Part shown: piece by piece, positions 1-8,640 of the stretch
Layout: each line of letters starts with the position of its first letter
Numbering within the stretch: the first letter of the stretch is position 1
Assembly (NCBI GenBank): GCA_023665325.1
Contig: JAMPED010000009.1
Coordinates: forward strand, 27,281-53,470
From: Acetobacter sp.
GTDB lineage: Bacteria; Pseudomonadota; Alphaproteobacteria; RF32; CAG-239
DNA length: 26,190 nt
Direction: 5' to 3'
Program-made: the position numbers and the translations under genes
Notes under the pieces: generated by a model
Databases searched by the model: none
What the model saw: only the letters and a program-made list of their open reading frames with translations
What the model was told of the DNA's origin: nothing

Positions 1-4
1 TTAG

Positions 5-35
5 AACTCGCTCAAAAGTTTTAAGCGAGTTTTTT
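5..35 (+). terminator. Rho-independent terminator of the gene upstream of fabF
   Basis: An 8-bp perfect stem (AACTCGCT at 5-12 pairing with AGCGAGTT at 24-31) with an 11-base loop is followed by a T-run ending in TTTTC. It points rightward, so it ends a plus-strand gene lying just left of the window. In many proteobacteria that gene is acpP, which is inference here. It leaves fabF either with its own promoter or dependent on read-through. Confidence 0.85.
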
Positions 36-105
36 CATATTAAATTTATCTGCCTTAAGGGGAAACCTAGAAAAGCAGGCGGATAAGCGTGAAAGAGGTT
101 ATTTG

Positions 106-1383
106 ATGAGAAGAGTTGTCGTAACAGGTATGGGCGTGGTTTCGCCGCTCGGAAGAGGTGTTAAGCATAACTGGGAGTCTTTGCTTGCTGGAAAATCGGG
201 TATTCGTCCGATTGAAGGTGTGGATTTGAAAGATATTCCGGTGACAATTGCTGGACAAGTACCGTTTGGTGAAAATGAGCCTGATTTTAATCCGGATACG
301 GTTTTGGCTCCAAAAGACCAGAAGAAAAATGATAAATTCATTATGTTTGGAATGGCAGCCGCCGGTGATGCATTAGAAGATGCAGGGTGGAATGCTGAAA
401 CAGCTAGTGATGAGGAAAAAGACCGTGCCGGTGTTATGATGGGTGCTGGTATTGGCGGATTACAGGGAATCTATGAAAATGCTATTTTGTTTAATGAATT
501 TGGTATGAAGAAGATTTCTCCGTTTTTTATTCCGTCGGTGCTGATTAACCTCATTTCGGGTAATGTTTCAATTAAATATGGGTTGAAAGGTCCGAACCAC
601 GCTTGTGTAACGGCTTGTTCAACTGGAACACACGCTATTGGAGATGCGGCAGCGATGATTGCCCGCGGTGATGCGGATATGATGGTTGCTGGTGGTGCGG
701 AATCTGCAGTTAACGTTTTGGGAATTGCCGGTTTTGCACGGATGAAGGCTGTGACTTCTGACTATAATGATACTCCAGAAAAGGCTTCTCGTCCGTGGGA
801 TAAAGGTCGTAGTGGCTTTGTGATGGGCGAAGGTAGTGGTGCTTTAGTTTTAGAAGAATTGGAACACGCTAAAAAACGTGGTGCAAAGATTTATGCTGAA
901 GTTGTTGGCTATGGTATGAGTGGTGATGCTTATCACATTACGGCGCCGTCTGGTGATGGTGCTTATCGTGCGATGAAGATGGCTGCTGATCACGCTAAAG
1001 AAAATGGTGTGGAACTTTCAGATATTGGTTATATCAATGCACACGGCACATCAACTCCGGCTGGTGACGTGGGTGAAGCTATGGCTGTTAAACGCTTGTT
1101 TGGTGATGAAGGCATTAAAAATGTTTCAATGTCTTCGACTAAATCTGCTATTGGTCACTTGCTTGGTGCAGCTGGTGCTGTTGAGGCAGTATATACCATT
1201 ATGGCTTTGCAAGAGCAAACTTGCCCGCCAACTTTGAATTTGGAAAATCCTGCTGATGAGTTGGGTGATTTTGACCTTGTTCCTTTGAAACCGAAGAAAA
1301 GAGAGATTAAGGCTGCAATGTCCAACTCGTTTGGTTTTGGTGGTACAAACTCTTCGGTTATCTTTAAGAAATATAACGGCTAA
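106..1383 (+). CDS. fabF: 3-oxoacyl-[acyl-carrier-protein] synthase II (FabF)
   Basis: This is the condensing enzyme of type II fatty-acid synthesis: it joins malonyl-ACP to a growing acyl-ACP in the cytoplasm. The 425-aa protein has the family's usual length and its Cys-His-His triad: C171 in TACSTGTHAIG, H313 in NAHGTSTPAGD and H351 in KSAIGHLLGAAG. The C-terminal glycine-rich SNSFGFGGTNSS motif is also present. I start at the ATG at 106 rather than the in-frame TTG at 103, because GAAAGAGG at 91-98 is then 7 bases upstream. mltG follows 15 bp downstream, so the two are probably co-transcribed, a common alphaproteobacterial arrangement. No oddities are seen. FabF rather than FabB is favoured by the motifs and by the neighbourhood. 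Confidence 0.97.
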   Translation: MRRVVVTGMGVVSPLGRGVKHNWESLLAGKSGIRPIEGVDLKDIPVTIAGQVPFGENEPDFNPDTVLAPKDQKKNDKFIMFGMAAAGDALEDAGWNAETASDEEKDRAGVMMGAGIGGLQGIYENAILFNEFGMKKISPFFIPSVLINLISGNVSIKYGLKGPNHACVTACSTGTHAIGDAAAMIARGDADMMVAGGAESAVNVLGIAGFARMKAVTSDYNDTPEKASRPWDKGRSGFVMGEGSGALVLEELEHAKKRGAKIYAEVVGYGMSGDAYHITAPSGDGAYRAMKMAADHAKENGVELSDIGYINAHGTSTPAGDVGEAMAVKRLFGDEGIKNVSMSSTKSAIGHLLGAAGAVEAVYTIMALQEQTCPPTLNLENPADELGDFDLVPLKPKKREIKAAMSNSFGFGGTNSSVIFKKYNG

Positions 1384-1398
1384 TTTTTAGGCGCTGTT

Positions 1399-2370
1399 AT
1401 GAAGATGTTAAAGCGGCTTCTACTTGCAATGTTTTTTCTATTGCTGGTGGGAGCTGCTTTTTTTGTGGTTATTACCAAAAAATTTACAGATAGTTATGTT
1501 TTAAGCAAGCGAATCGAGCTGATTATTCCGAAAGGAGCTGGGCTAAACCAAACTGCGGTGATTTTGGCGAAAAACGGTGTGGTGGAAGATGGGCGTTGGT
1601 TTATGCTTTATGCTCGGGTGATGGGCTTGGCGGGGAGGTTGAAAGCCGGTGAATATGTATTTGAAGGGGGCGTGTCGTTAGAAACGATTGCCAATAAGCT
1701 GGTGAGTGGCGACGTTATGGTGCGCAGTTTGACGATTCCGGAGGGGAAGGCGTTGGCAGAGATTAAAAAGATTGTGAAAGAGAATCCTTATTTAAGCGGG
1801 GAGATTACGTTGGCGCTTAAAGAGGGGGAAATTTTGCCGGAAACGTATCATTTTATCCGAGGGGAAGCGAGAGATAGTATTTTAGAGAAAGCTCGTCAGG
1901 CGATGAAAAAGGAGCTTGCAACGGCGTTTGCGGGGCGGGATGTTCGTGTGCCATTGAAATCTGAACAAGAGCTGTTGACGTTGGCGAGTATTGTGGAGAA
2001 AGAAACCGGTGTGGCTTCGGAGCGGGCGAAAGTGGCGAGTGTGTTTGTGAACAGGCTCAATTTGGGGATGCGTTTGCAAACAGACCCAACGGTTATTTAT
2101 GCGGTAACTAATGGACAGATGAATTTGGGACGTCCGTTATATCGGAAAGATTTGAGCTATGATTCGCCGTATAATACATACGTTTATGCGGGGTTGCCTC
2201 CGGCGCCTATTTGTAGTCCGGGGAGAGAGGCTATTCGTGCGGCGGCACATCCGGATACGACTAAATATCTGTATTTTGTGGCAGATGGTATAACGGGCGG
2301 GCATAGGTTTGCGAAGACGTTAAGCGAACATAACGCTAATGTGGTGTTATATCGGAAATCTCAACGGTAA
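1399..2370 (+). CDS. mltG: Endolytic murein transglycosylase MltG (YceG family)
   Basis: MltG cuts nascent glycan strands at the outer face of the inner membrane and is thought to set strand length by terminating polymerisation. The 323-aa protein starts with a short basic segment and one membrane helix (about residues 6-25). A LysM-like region follows, with IPKGAGLNQTAVILAKNGVV at about residues 43-62. The YceG catalytic domain contains ASIVEKETG at 196-204, which holds the catalytic glutamate of the family, then LQTDPTVIYA, AGLPPAPICSPG and the C-terminal HRFAKTLSEHN. All these are diagnostic. The start has no obvious Shine-Dalgarno sequence; translation may depend on coupling to fabF, whose stop is 15 bp upstream. 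No terminator is visible after it. Confidence 0.95.
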   Translation: MKMLKRLLLAMFFLLLVGAAFFVVITKKFTDSYVLSKRIELIIPKGAGLNQTAVILAKNGVVEDGRWFMLYARVMGLAGRLKAGEYVFEGGVSLETIANKLVSGDVMVRSLTIPEGKALAEIKKIVKENPYLSGEITLALKEGEILPETYHFIRGEARDSILEKARQAMKKELATAFAGRDVRVPLKSEQELLTLASIVEKETGVASERAKVASVFVNRLNLGMRLQTDPTVIYAVTNGQMNLGRPLYRKDLSYDSPYNTYVYAGLPPAPICSPGREAIRAAAHPDTTKYLYFVADGITGGHRFAKTLSEHNANVVLYRKSQR

Positions 2371-2377
2371 TTTTTAC

Positions 2378-2406
2378 TTGCGTGGAGGTTATTTGTGGGG
2401 TAAAAT
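2378..2406 (+). promoter_or_regulatory. Weak sigma70-like promoter candidate before the 591-aa gene
   Basis: TTGCGT at 2378-2383 and TAAAAT at 2401-2406 are separated by 17 bases. The -10 matches the consensus at five of six positions, the -35 at only three. It sits 33 bases before the chosen start. Because the gene has no terminator separating it from mltG, read-through transcription is equally possible. Confidence 0.25.
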
Positions 2407-2438
2407 CCATACAATAGGGTATGTTTGGTGAGGGAAAT

Positions 2439-4214
2439 ATGTTTGGTGAGAAAAGTCAAATTGTTGAAGAGATATTATCAAATCATTTTGAGGGACTTAA
2501 TGAGCCGGTCAGTGTTTCTTTAGGCTTGTTTCCTGAAGGAGATTATCGTTATTCTCAACGTGATAAGGTGGTAACTTTGTTGCGGGAGAATGGGATAGAT
2601 GCTGTTTTATCTTCTTCGCCCGAAGTGACGGATATTACAAAATTTGTTGTGGAAGAAACCGGTATTCGTATGCCGTTATTAGCACCTGCAGATGCTAAAG
2701 CGGCAACAAAAGATGTGGTTAAGATATTAACGCAGAATAATATTGAAATTATGGGGTATGCTCAACCTTTAAGTAAGTCAAATATGCTATATGCTCAAAT
2801 GGGTGATAAAAGTGTGTTTAAAGAAATTCCTGTTAGTGATTCAGAATTTTGCAGTAAAAAAATTGCTGAAGCTATGACTATGCCGGAAGCCGAGTTTGCA
2901 TCAAAGGAAGCATCATTGTTTCGTGGGGGAACGTTGGGTAATCGACCTTATGGTATTGCATCTTCTTTTTGTCGGGCAAGAGATTTTGCATATGCAACGG
3001 ATGATATAGAAATAGCTAAATGTTTTTCAGGGGCAAATGAAAGCAGTTGGGCTGGTCGGGCGAATTATAAAAAAGTTAATGGTTTAGCATACGGTTTTGT
3101 TTATGAATATGAAAAAGCCGCAGACCAGAAGTTTTATGGTAATTACGGAATTGAAAACAGAAAAAGTGGTGGACATTATGAAACACCTGTTTTTGAACAT
3201 AGAAATAAATTAAAAGGTGTTTATCTTAATGTGGATGGAAGAGTTGTTCAGATAGCTGGAGAGAATGGAAAGTATTTCAGCAAGGAATGGGAAAAGTTTG
3301 CGGAAATGCATAATTCTGCAATTTATCTTTCAGATGAGGCGGCTATAACACGACATAATAATTTGAAATTTGCGGCAGAGAACGAGAAAGTAGTATCTTA
3401 TGTCAAACAAAAGCCTCCGGTTCATCCCGTGGATGTTGTTGAAAATGCTGCTGTTAAGGATGTTCGGGAACAAATCACGGCGGCAACAGTAAAACTTGAT
3501 GCAAAAATAGCTGTAAAAGGAGGGATTGCAGCCAGTTCAGTAGGGGCAAAAACGGGGAAGAAAAGTAAAATTTTGGCAAAAGCGGCGACAGCTAATGCTA
3601 AATTTGATAAAGCTGTTGATAGAGCAATTGAAAAAGGAACACTGACGCTTAATAACAGTAAAGCTGGGCAGCTTTACGAAAAAACTACAATGAAAATAGG
3701 GGAAACAAAAGTTGCACAGGCTGTGTCAAAAGAAACCTCCAAGGTCGTATCAGTAGTTGCGGAAACGGCTATAGGTAAAGCTGCGACAAAAGTTATGGTA
3801 AAAACGGTCGGTTCGGCAGTTGGAAAATCAGTTTTAAAGAAAATTCCGCTTGTTAGTATTGGGGCTGGGGCGTATTTTGCTTGGGAGCGGGTAAAAAACG
3901 GAGAATTTAAGGCAGCGGGATGTGAAGTTCTTTCAGGAGTGGCCGGATGTTTTCCGGGAATTGGAACTGGGATTAGTGTTGCAATTGATACAGGACTTGT
4001 TGTCAATGATGTTCAGCAGGCATCTCATACGGTACAATCCTCAGATGCGAGTGAGCAAAAAGTTACTCTTAAGCCTGTGCCTAAAGATTTGAGTAAGAAA
4101 GTTGAGGAACGTTTGAAAAAAGAGCAGGTAACGGTTGAGCAGGATAATACGGCAGTTCATAATCGCATACCGCTGCAGCAAATGACTTATAAACAAAAGA
4201 GTAACGTCAGGTAG
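2439..4214 (+). CDS. Uncharacterised 591-aa protein, possible ADP-ribosyltransferase-like domain and C-terminal hydrophobic hairpin
   Basis: I do not recognise this gene by name. No signal peptide is seen. An N-terminal alpha/beta-looking part (about residues 1-135) precedes a segment with LFRGG (about 160-164), YATDDIEIAKCFSG (about 185-198), a strand-like YGFVYEY and ETPVFEH (about 248-254). Their order resembles the Arg / STS-like / ExE landmarks of ADP-ribosyltransferase folds. This is an eye-level resemblance only. Residues about 330-470 are Ala/Lys-rich and helical. A glycine-rich hydrophobic pair of segments follows (about 469-482 and 490-522, including GVAGCFPGIGTGISVAID), then a charged tail. 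Such a layout fits a toxin or secreted effector, which is inference. Start: the ATG at 2439 has GAGGG at 2430-2434 close upstream. The alternative ATG at 2421 would add six residues and arises from a small duplication of the start region. It converges on the gph-like gene with a 1-bp gap. Confidence 0.75.
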   Translation: MFGEKSQIVEEILSNHFEGLNEPVSVSLGLFPEGDYRYSQRDKVVTLLRENGIDAVLSSSPEVTDITKFVVEETGIRMPLLAPADAKAATKDVVKILTQNNIEIMGYAQPLSKSNMLYAQMGDKSVFKEIPVSDSEFCSKKIAEAMTMPEAEFASKEASLFRGGTLGNRPYGIASSFCRARDFAYATDDIEIAKCFSGANESSWAGRANYKKVNGLAYGFVYEYEKAADQKFYGNYGIENRKSGGHYETPVFEHRNKLKGVYLNVDGRVVQIAGENGKYFSKEWEKFAEMHNSAIYLSDEAAITRHNNLKFAAENEKVVSYVKQKPPVHPVDVVENAAVKDVREQITAATVKLDAKIAVKGGIAASSVGAKTGKKSKILAKAATANAKFDKAVDRAIEKGTLTLNNSKAGQLYEKTTMKIGETKVAQAVSKETSKVVSVVAETAIGKAATKVMVKTVGSAVGKSVLKKIPLVSIGAGAYFAWERVKNGEFKAAGCEVLSGVAGCFPGIGTGISVAIDTGLVVNDVQQASHTVQSSDASEQKVTLKPVPKDLSKKVEERLKKEQVTVEQDNTAVHNRIPLQQMTYKQKSNVR

Positions 4215-4215
4215 T

Positions 4216-4851
4216 TTATTTTATTAAATTTAGTAATTCTTCTGGTTTATCGATAATTGGGTTAGCGTTAATGGATTCCAAAAATGCACAGCTGCGGAAG
4301 CCCCAACTGACACTGATACACGGGACATTAGCGTTGGTGGCGGTTGCGATATCGACTTCCGAATCGCCAATATAAATATTCTTTTCATTTTCGGCGTGCA
4401 GTTCTTTGATGAGGGCGAAAACAGCGTCTGGAGATGGTTTCTTTTTCACGGTTTTGCTGGTGCCTTGGGCGTGGTCAATCAAGCCGGTAAAATATTGTTT
4501 TGCAAGTGCCTTAACGCCTTCATCAAACTTATTAGACACAATTCCCATTTTGATATTGCGAGATTTGAGTTCGGTTAAAAGCTCCATAATGCCATCGTAT
4601 GGGGCGGTGTAGTCGTTGAGGTGTTGAGAATAATATTCCTTGAACGTGGCAAAGGTTTCCGGAAACTTAGGATTTTCTGAGCCATTGGGGAGAGCGCCGG
4701 CAACAAGAGCTTCTATGCCATTTCCGAGGAGCATTTGTGTTTCTTCAGTTGTTTTTTGAGGGAAACTATGGGCTTTTAAGGCATAATTTAAGGCATTATG
4801 CAAGTCGGTAATGGTGTTTAAAAGTGTTCCGTCTAAATCAAATATCAGCAT
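4216..4851 (-). CDS. gph: HAD-family phosphatase, phosphoglycolate phosphatase-like (Gph)
   Basis: A haloacid-dehalogenase-fold hydrolase of 211 aa, close to the size of Gph, which dephosphorylates 2-phosphoglycolate arising from oxidative DNA damage. All four HAD motifs are visible: FDLDGTLLNT with nucleophile D5 and acid D7, IVSNK with S106, the lysine of KKKPSP at about K138, and IGDSEVDIATA with D163 and D167. The helical cap between motifs I and II fits the Gph/pyrophosphatase (PpaX) subgroup. I start at the ATG at 4851, since AAAGGAA lies about 7 bases upstream and the motif I position is then standard; a longer open frame to 4926 adds an AT-rich, non-homologous-looking stretch. Substrate assignment within the HAD family is uncertain. 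Confidence 0.88.
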   Translation of the reverse strand: MLIFDLDGTLLNTITDLHNALNYALKAHSFPQKTTEETQMLLGNGIEALVAGALPNGSENPKFPETFATFKEYYSQHLNDYTAPYDGIMELLTELKSRNIKMGIVSNKFDEGVKALAKQYFTGLIDHAQGTSKTVKKKPSPDAVFALIKELHAENEKNIYIGDSEVDIATATNANVPCISVSWGFRSCAFLESINANPIIDKPEELLNLIK

Positions 4852-4972
4852 TTTGTGTTCCTTTCTTGTGTTTATGTAATTGTTTATTTTAATTTCGTAA
4901 AGTTTTTTTTGTTGTATAAAGAGCAATTTTGTGGTATTTTGATAATATGTATATTACCTGTTGGAGGTAGCT

Positions 4973-5857
4973 ATGAGTGAAGCGTTTAATTCTGTACCTA
5001 TGGTCACTGTGTTGTCAGAGATATTTTCTCAATTAGAAAGTTTTTCTGGTCGTGCTTATTATGATAAAATGGTACAGTTATTTCCCTCATATAATACAAC
5101 AGCTAAAATTGCTATTCCTACTGAAAAAGAAATCCAAAAATGGATATTAGAAGAAAATGAGTTTTTGATGGTTGAAGGAAAGACTAGTGTTCCTCTGGCT
5201 GAAAAAGAAATTGGGGTTAAAATTGGGGAAGATTATGTTTATCCAAATGGAATGACGGATCTTGAATACAATATTAACAGAGTTCGTCGGTATGGTCTTT
5301 GTCATTATACTAATCAATGTGATTTTAGCCAAGTTGTTGAGTTTATGGAGATGGTGGATGATGATGAAGAGTCTAAAGGGCTCTTTAGTGCGGAACTTAA
5401 AGCGGCGTATGTGTGTGCTTGGCAAAGTTTGCATTTTCATAATTATGATGAGAAAGATAGAGTATTGGGTTTACAAAAAGATTTTAGTGAATTATGCCGT
5501 CTTAATCCACAATTAAATCGGTTAAAAATAGATACAAATGATGCCGTTTCTTTGACCGAAGTTTGTAATGGTGTTTCTTATGGTTTTCCGGTTGAAGACA
5601 TTCAATTGTTTGTTTCCGAGCGTGAACAAGGACGATTTGAGGTTGCGTATAACGAGCATTCTCGGATTAGGGAAGATATAAAAAAAGAAGGACTGCCGGA
5701 TGGGGTTGAATTTGGGTGGGTTCTTTCAACAGAAACTATTAAGAAAGTTGGCGAAAGATTGAGAATAAAAGAGAGAAAAATGCAGCAAACTTCTGCTATT
5801 GGGGCAGCAGGTTTATCTTCAAGGCAGCTTTTGAAACAAGGAGGGAGGGAACGTTAA
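4973..5857 (+). CDS. Uncharacterised 294-aa soluble protein
   Basis: I do not recognise this protein. It has no signal peptide or membrane segment and is hydrophilic and acidic in the middle (MVDDDEES at about residues 127-134), with a basic C-terminus ending QGGRER. Conspicuous stretches are YGLCHYTNQCDFSQVVEFMEM and AYVCAWQSLHFHNYDEKDRV. The ATG at 4973 is chosen because GGAGGT at 4963-4968 sits just ahead of it; the TTG at 4961 lies inside that leader. The stop codon shares four bases (TTAA, 5854-5857) with the stop of polA on the other strand. AT-rich codon use matches the 591-aa gene at 2439, the other unrecognised gene nearby. Confidence 0.8.
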   Translation: MSEAFNSVPMVTVLSEIFSQLESFSGRAYYDKMVQLFPSYNTTAKIAIPTEKEIQKWILEENEFLMVEGKTSVPLAEKEIGVKIGEDYVYPNGMTDLEYNINRVRRYGLCHYTNQCDFSQVVEFMEMVDDDEESKGLFSAELKAAYVCAWQSLHFHNYDEKDRVLGLQKDFSELCRLNPQLNRLKIDTNDAVSLTEVCNGVSYGFPVEDIQLFVSEREQGRFEVAYNEHSRIREDIKKEGLPDGVEFGWVLSTETIKKVGERLRIKERKMQQTSAIGAAGLSSRQLLKQGGRER

Positions 5858-8568
5858 TGCGCCTCGTCCCAGTTATCACCGACACCGACCTCGGCAATGA
5901 GCGGAGTTTTGAGAGTGAGGGCGGTGATGTTTTCCATTTCTTGTTTTATTAGGGCGGCGGTTTGTTCCACTTCTTCTTCAGGAGCTTCAAAGACTAATTC
6001 GTCGTGTACTTGCAAGAGCATTTGCGCTTTTAAGCCGGCGGCTTTTAGTTTGCTTGGGATTTTGTTCATTGCCAATTTGATGATGTCTGCCGCACCTCCT
6101 TGGATAGGGGCGTTGATGGCGGCACGTTCGGCAAAAGAAGCTAGTCGCTTATTATTATCTTGAATGCCGAAAATGGTGATTTTGCGATTTAAGGGCGTTA
6201 AAACATAGCCGTTTTGGCGAGCGAAATTGATGGTTTCATCCATATAGGTTTTGACCTCGGGCATATTGGCAAAGTAGGCGTCGATATAGCGGCTTGCCTC
6301 AGCAGGTGTAACGTCAATTTCTTTAGAAAGCCCGAATGCGGACATTCCATACACAATACCGAAGTTAATTGCTTTAGCACGGCGGCGGTGTTCGCTATCT
6401 ACCTCATCATATGGGATGCCAAAGACTTGTGCGGCGGTTTTGCGGTGAATATCCACATTTTCTTTAAACGCTTGTTGCAAAAATGGCACGTCGGCGATGG
6501 TGGCGAGTAAGCGCAGTTCTACTTGTGAGTAGTCGGCGGCTATCAGTTTATGTTTAGGTTTAGCGATAAAACATTTGCGAATTTCTCTCCCAATTGGTGT
6601 GCGAATGGGGATGTTTTGCAAGTTTGGATTTAATGATGACAAACGTCCGGTATTAACGGAAATTTGGCTATATGTGGTATGAACCCGACTGTTTTTATCC
6701 ATTAACCCTAAGAGGGCGGTGGTGTAAGTGGATTTGAGTTTTTGGTATTGTCGCCATTCTAAGATTTTACGGGGGAGTTCGTGTTCTTCTGCCATTTTCT
6801 CTAGCACTTCGGCGCTGGTGTTAAGCGAACCGGAGGTATGTTTTTTACCCTTTAAGCCGAGTTTAGTATATAAAATCTCACCGATTTGTTTGGGGGAACT
6901 TAGGTTAAATTCCTCGCCGGCGAGGGTGTATATCTCAGCAGATAAACTATTCATCTCTTTATCAAACAAAGTGTTTAGCTCGGTTAATCGGTGTGTATCC
7001 AACATAATGCCAGCACGTTCCATCTGATATAAAACAGCGGAAAGCGGACGGTCGATACCATCATAAACAAAAAGTTTTTTTTCAGTTTGTAGTTCGGGGC
7101 GAAAGAGCTGGTGCAGGCGCATAGTGTAGTCGGCCATTTCGGCAAAGAATGTTAGCGCTTCTGTGGCAGGTAGGGTGCTGAAGTCGGTTTTTTTATATTC
7201 CGGTTCGCTCATTTTTAAGCTTTTTTGTAAAAACTCTGCGGCGAGTGCTGGTAGAGTGTGCGTAACAGAGGCACTGTATAAATCATACGAGAGAATCGCT
7301 ACATCGTCATATGGAAATGGGGTTAGTTCTGTTTGAAATGCATTTGCCAGTTGGTGGATATTTTCCTTAATATTTAAGGCGATTTTTAAGATTTCCGGAG
7401 CATTAAACAGGGGAAGGATAAATTGTTTGAGTTCGTTGAGCGAAATGTCGCCTGTTGTGGTGGGGGCAGAGAATAAATCTGCCGCCGGAGCTGATTGTAC
7501 CAAAGGAATATAAAAAGCTTTGGCATTTTTGAGGCTGATGGCTAAACCCAATAGGTGTTCTTTATCCATAATGGTTTGGAAAGCAAACATATTTTCAGCT
7601 TGTATTTGCTTTGTTAGTTGTTGGAGTTCGTTTGGTGTTTGGATAAGTTTATATTCGGGTGTCAGCTCTTTAGAGGAGGTTTGTTCTTCCGGCAGGTCAG
7701 CGCATTTTTGCTTGAGCCAGTTGAGAGCTTTGTTTTTTAAGCTTTTGAAAGCGTGGCGGTCTAAAAGGTTTAGTAACACGTCTTGATGGGGTGCTATGCA
7801 GCGGAGGTCTTTTAAGGGGAGCTCCACCGGAACATCAGGCTTTAGAGTAACGAGTTTTTGCGAAACGAGAGCATCTTCTTTGTGAGTCATAATTAGTTCG
7901 CGGCGTTTGTTTTGCTTGATTTCTTCTGCACGATTTAAAACTTCAGTCAATGAACCAAACTGGTTGATAAGTTCGGCGGCGGTTTTTAGCCCAATTCCTG
8001 GGACTCCAGGGATATTATCTGTGCTATCACCGGCGAGTGATTGTACATCAGTTACACGTTCAGGATAAACACCAAATTTTTCTTTCACATCTTCTGGAGT
8101 GAAAAATTTATTTTTCATACTGTCATAAAACTTTACGCCAGGGCGGATAAGTTGCATTAGGTCTTTATCAGCAGAAACGATGGTGACATCCATTCCCTCT
8201 TTTAAGGCTATATCTGCATAGGTAGCAATCAAGTCGTCTGCTTCATAACCTTCCATTTGTAACCAGTGTAGGTTTAAGGCTTCTACTACCTCGTGAATGA
8301 GTGCAAACTGAGGCTTGAGGTCTTCTGGTAATTCTGGGCGGGTAGCTTTATATTCGGCAAAAAACTCGTTGCGGAAGTTTTGGCGTTTGGCGTCAAATAA
8401 CACAAGGCAGTAGTCGCATTTGATGTTAGCAGTCAGGCTTAAAAACATATTTAAAAAGCCATATACAGCGTTAACGGGTAATCCTTCGGGATTGGTCATT
8501 TTGGGGCTTGCAAAAAAGGCTCTGAATATGTAACCTGAGCCGTCTATCAAACAAACTTTTTCTGTCAT
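5854..8568 (-). CDS. polA: DNA polymerase I with degenerate 3'-5' exonuclease domain
   Basis: A 904-aa repair and Okazaki-fragment polymerase of normal length. The 5'-nuclease domain (about 1-290) keeps its acidic signature: LIDGSGYIFR, FDAKRQNFR, GYEADDLIATYADI, VSADKDLMQLI and LAGDSTDNIPGVPGIGLKTA. The polymerase domain has motif A AADYSQVELRLLA (about 677-689), motif B RRAKAINFGIVYG (about 729-741) and motif C LLQVHDELVFEAP (about 851-863). The middle domain (about 305-495) has lost the proofreading carboxylates by my alignment: E. coli D355/E357 correspond to Q331/I333 in FAFQTIM, D424 to N403 in NIKEN, and D501 to M478 in FFAEM. Proofreading is therefore probably absent. The start ATG at 8568 is preceded by AAGGAAAG. 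It is transcribed divergently from the PBP1A gene and converges on the 294-aa gene. Confidence 0.96.
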   Translation of the reverse strand: MTEKVCLIDGSGYIFRAFFASPKMTNPEGLPVNAVYGFLNMFLSLTANIKCDYCLVLFDAKRQNFRNEFFAEYKATRPELPEDLKPQFALIHEVVEALNLHWLQMEGYEADDLIATYADIALKEGMDVTIVSADKDLMQLIRPGVKFYDSMKNKFFTPEDVKEKFGVYPERVTDVQSLAGDSTDNIPGVPGIGLKTAAELINQFGSLTEVLNRAEEIKQNKRRELIMTHKEDALVSQKLVTLKPDVPVELPLKDLRCIAPHQDVLLNLLDRHAFKSLKNKALNWLKQKCADLPEEQTSSKELTPEYKLIQTPNELQQLTKQIQAENMFAFQTIMDKEHLLGLAISLKNAKAFYIPLVQSAPAADLFSAPTTTGDISLNELKQFILPLFNAPEILKIALNIKENIHQLANAFQTELTPFPYDDVAILSYDLYSASVTHTLPALAAEFLQKSLKMSEPEYKKTDFSTLPATEALTFFAEMADYTMRLHQLFRPELQTEKKLFVYDGIDRPLSAVLYQMERAGIMLDTHRLTELNTLFDKEMNSLSAEIYTLAGEEFNLSSPKQIGEILYTKLGLKGKKHTSGSLNTSAEVLEKMAEEHELPRKILEWRQYQKLKSTYTTALLGLMDKNSRVHTTYSQISVNTGRLSSLNPNLQNIPIRTPIGREIRKCFIAKPKHKLIAADYSQVELRLLATIADVPFLQQAFKENVDIHRKTAAQVFGIPYDEVDSEHRRRAKAINFGIVYGMSAFGLSKEIDVTPAEASRYIDAYFANMPEVKTYMDETINFARQNGYVLTPLNRKITIFGIQDNNKRLASFAERAAINAPIQGGAADIIKLAMNKIPSKLKAAGLKAQMLLQVHDELVFEAPEEEVEQTAALIKQEMENITALTLKTPLIAEVGVGDNWDEAH

Positions 8569-8596
8569 TCTTGTCTTTCCTTATTGTGTTTGGTTT

Positions 8597-8624
8597 AATA
8601 TAGCGGCAAATTTTGTTTTCGCAA
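8597..8624 (-). promoter_or_regulatory. Sigma70-like promoter for polA
   Basis: Reading leftward, TTGCGA (8624-8619) and TATATT (8602-8597) are separated by 16 bases, about 30 bases before the polA start. The -10 matches five of six consensus positions and the -35 four of six. Confidence 0.5.
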
Positions 8625-8640
8625 AGAGTTTTTTAAGCTT

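Noticed and set aside
103..105. TTG start for fabF
   Set aside because: The ATG directly after it has the proper ribosome-site spacing and matches the family's N-terminus.
3674..4006. 110-codon minus-strand frame inside the 591-aa gene
   Set aside because: It is antisense to a well-supported coding region, composed of a low-complexity mirror of the Gly/Ala-rich segment, with no ribosome site.
4852..4926. 25-codon N-terminal extension of the gph-like gene
   Set aside because: It is AT-rich, places the HAD motif I too far in, and the ATG at 4851 has a good ribosome site.
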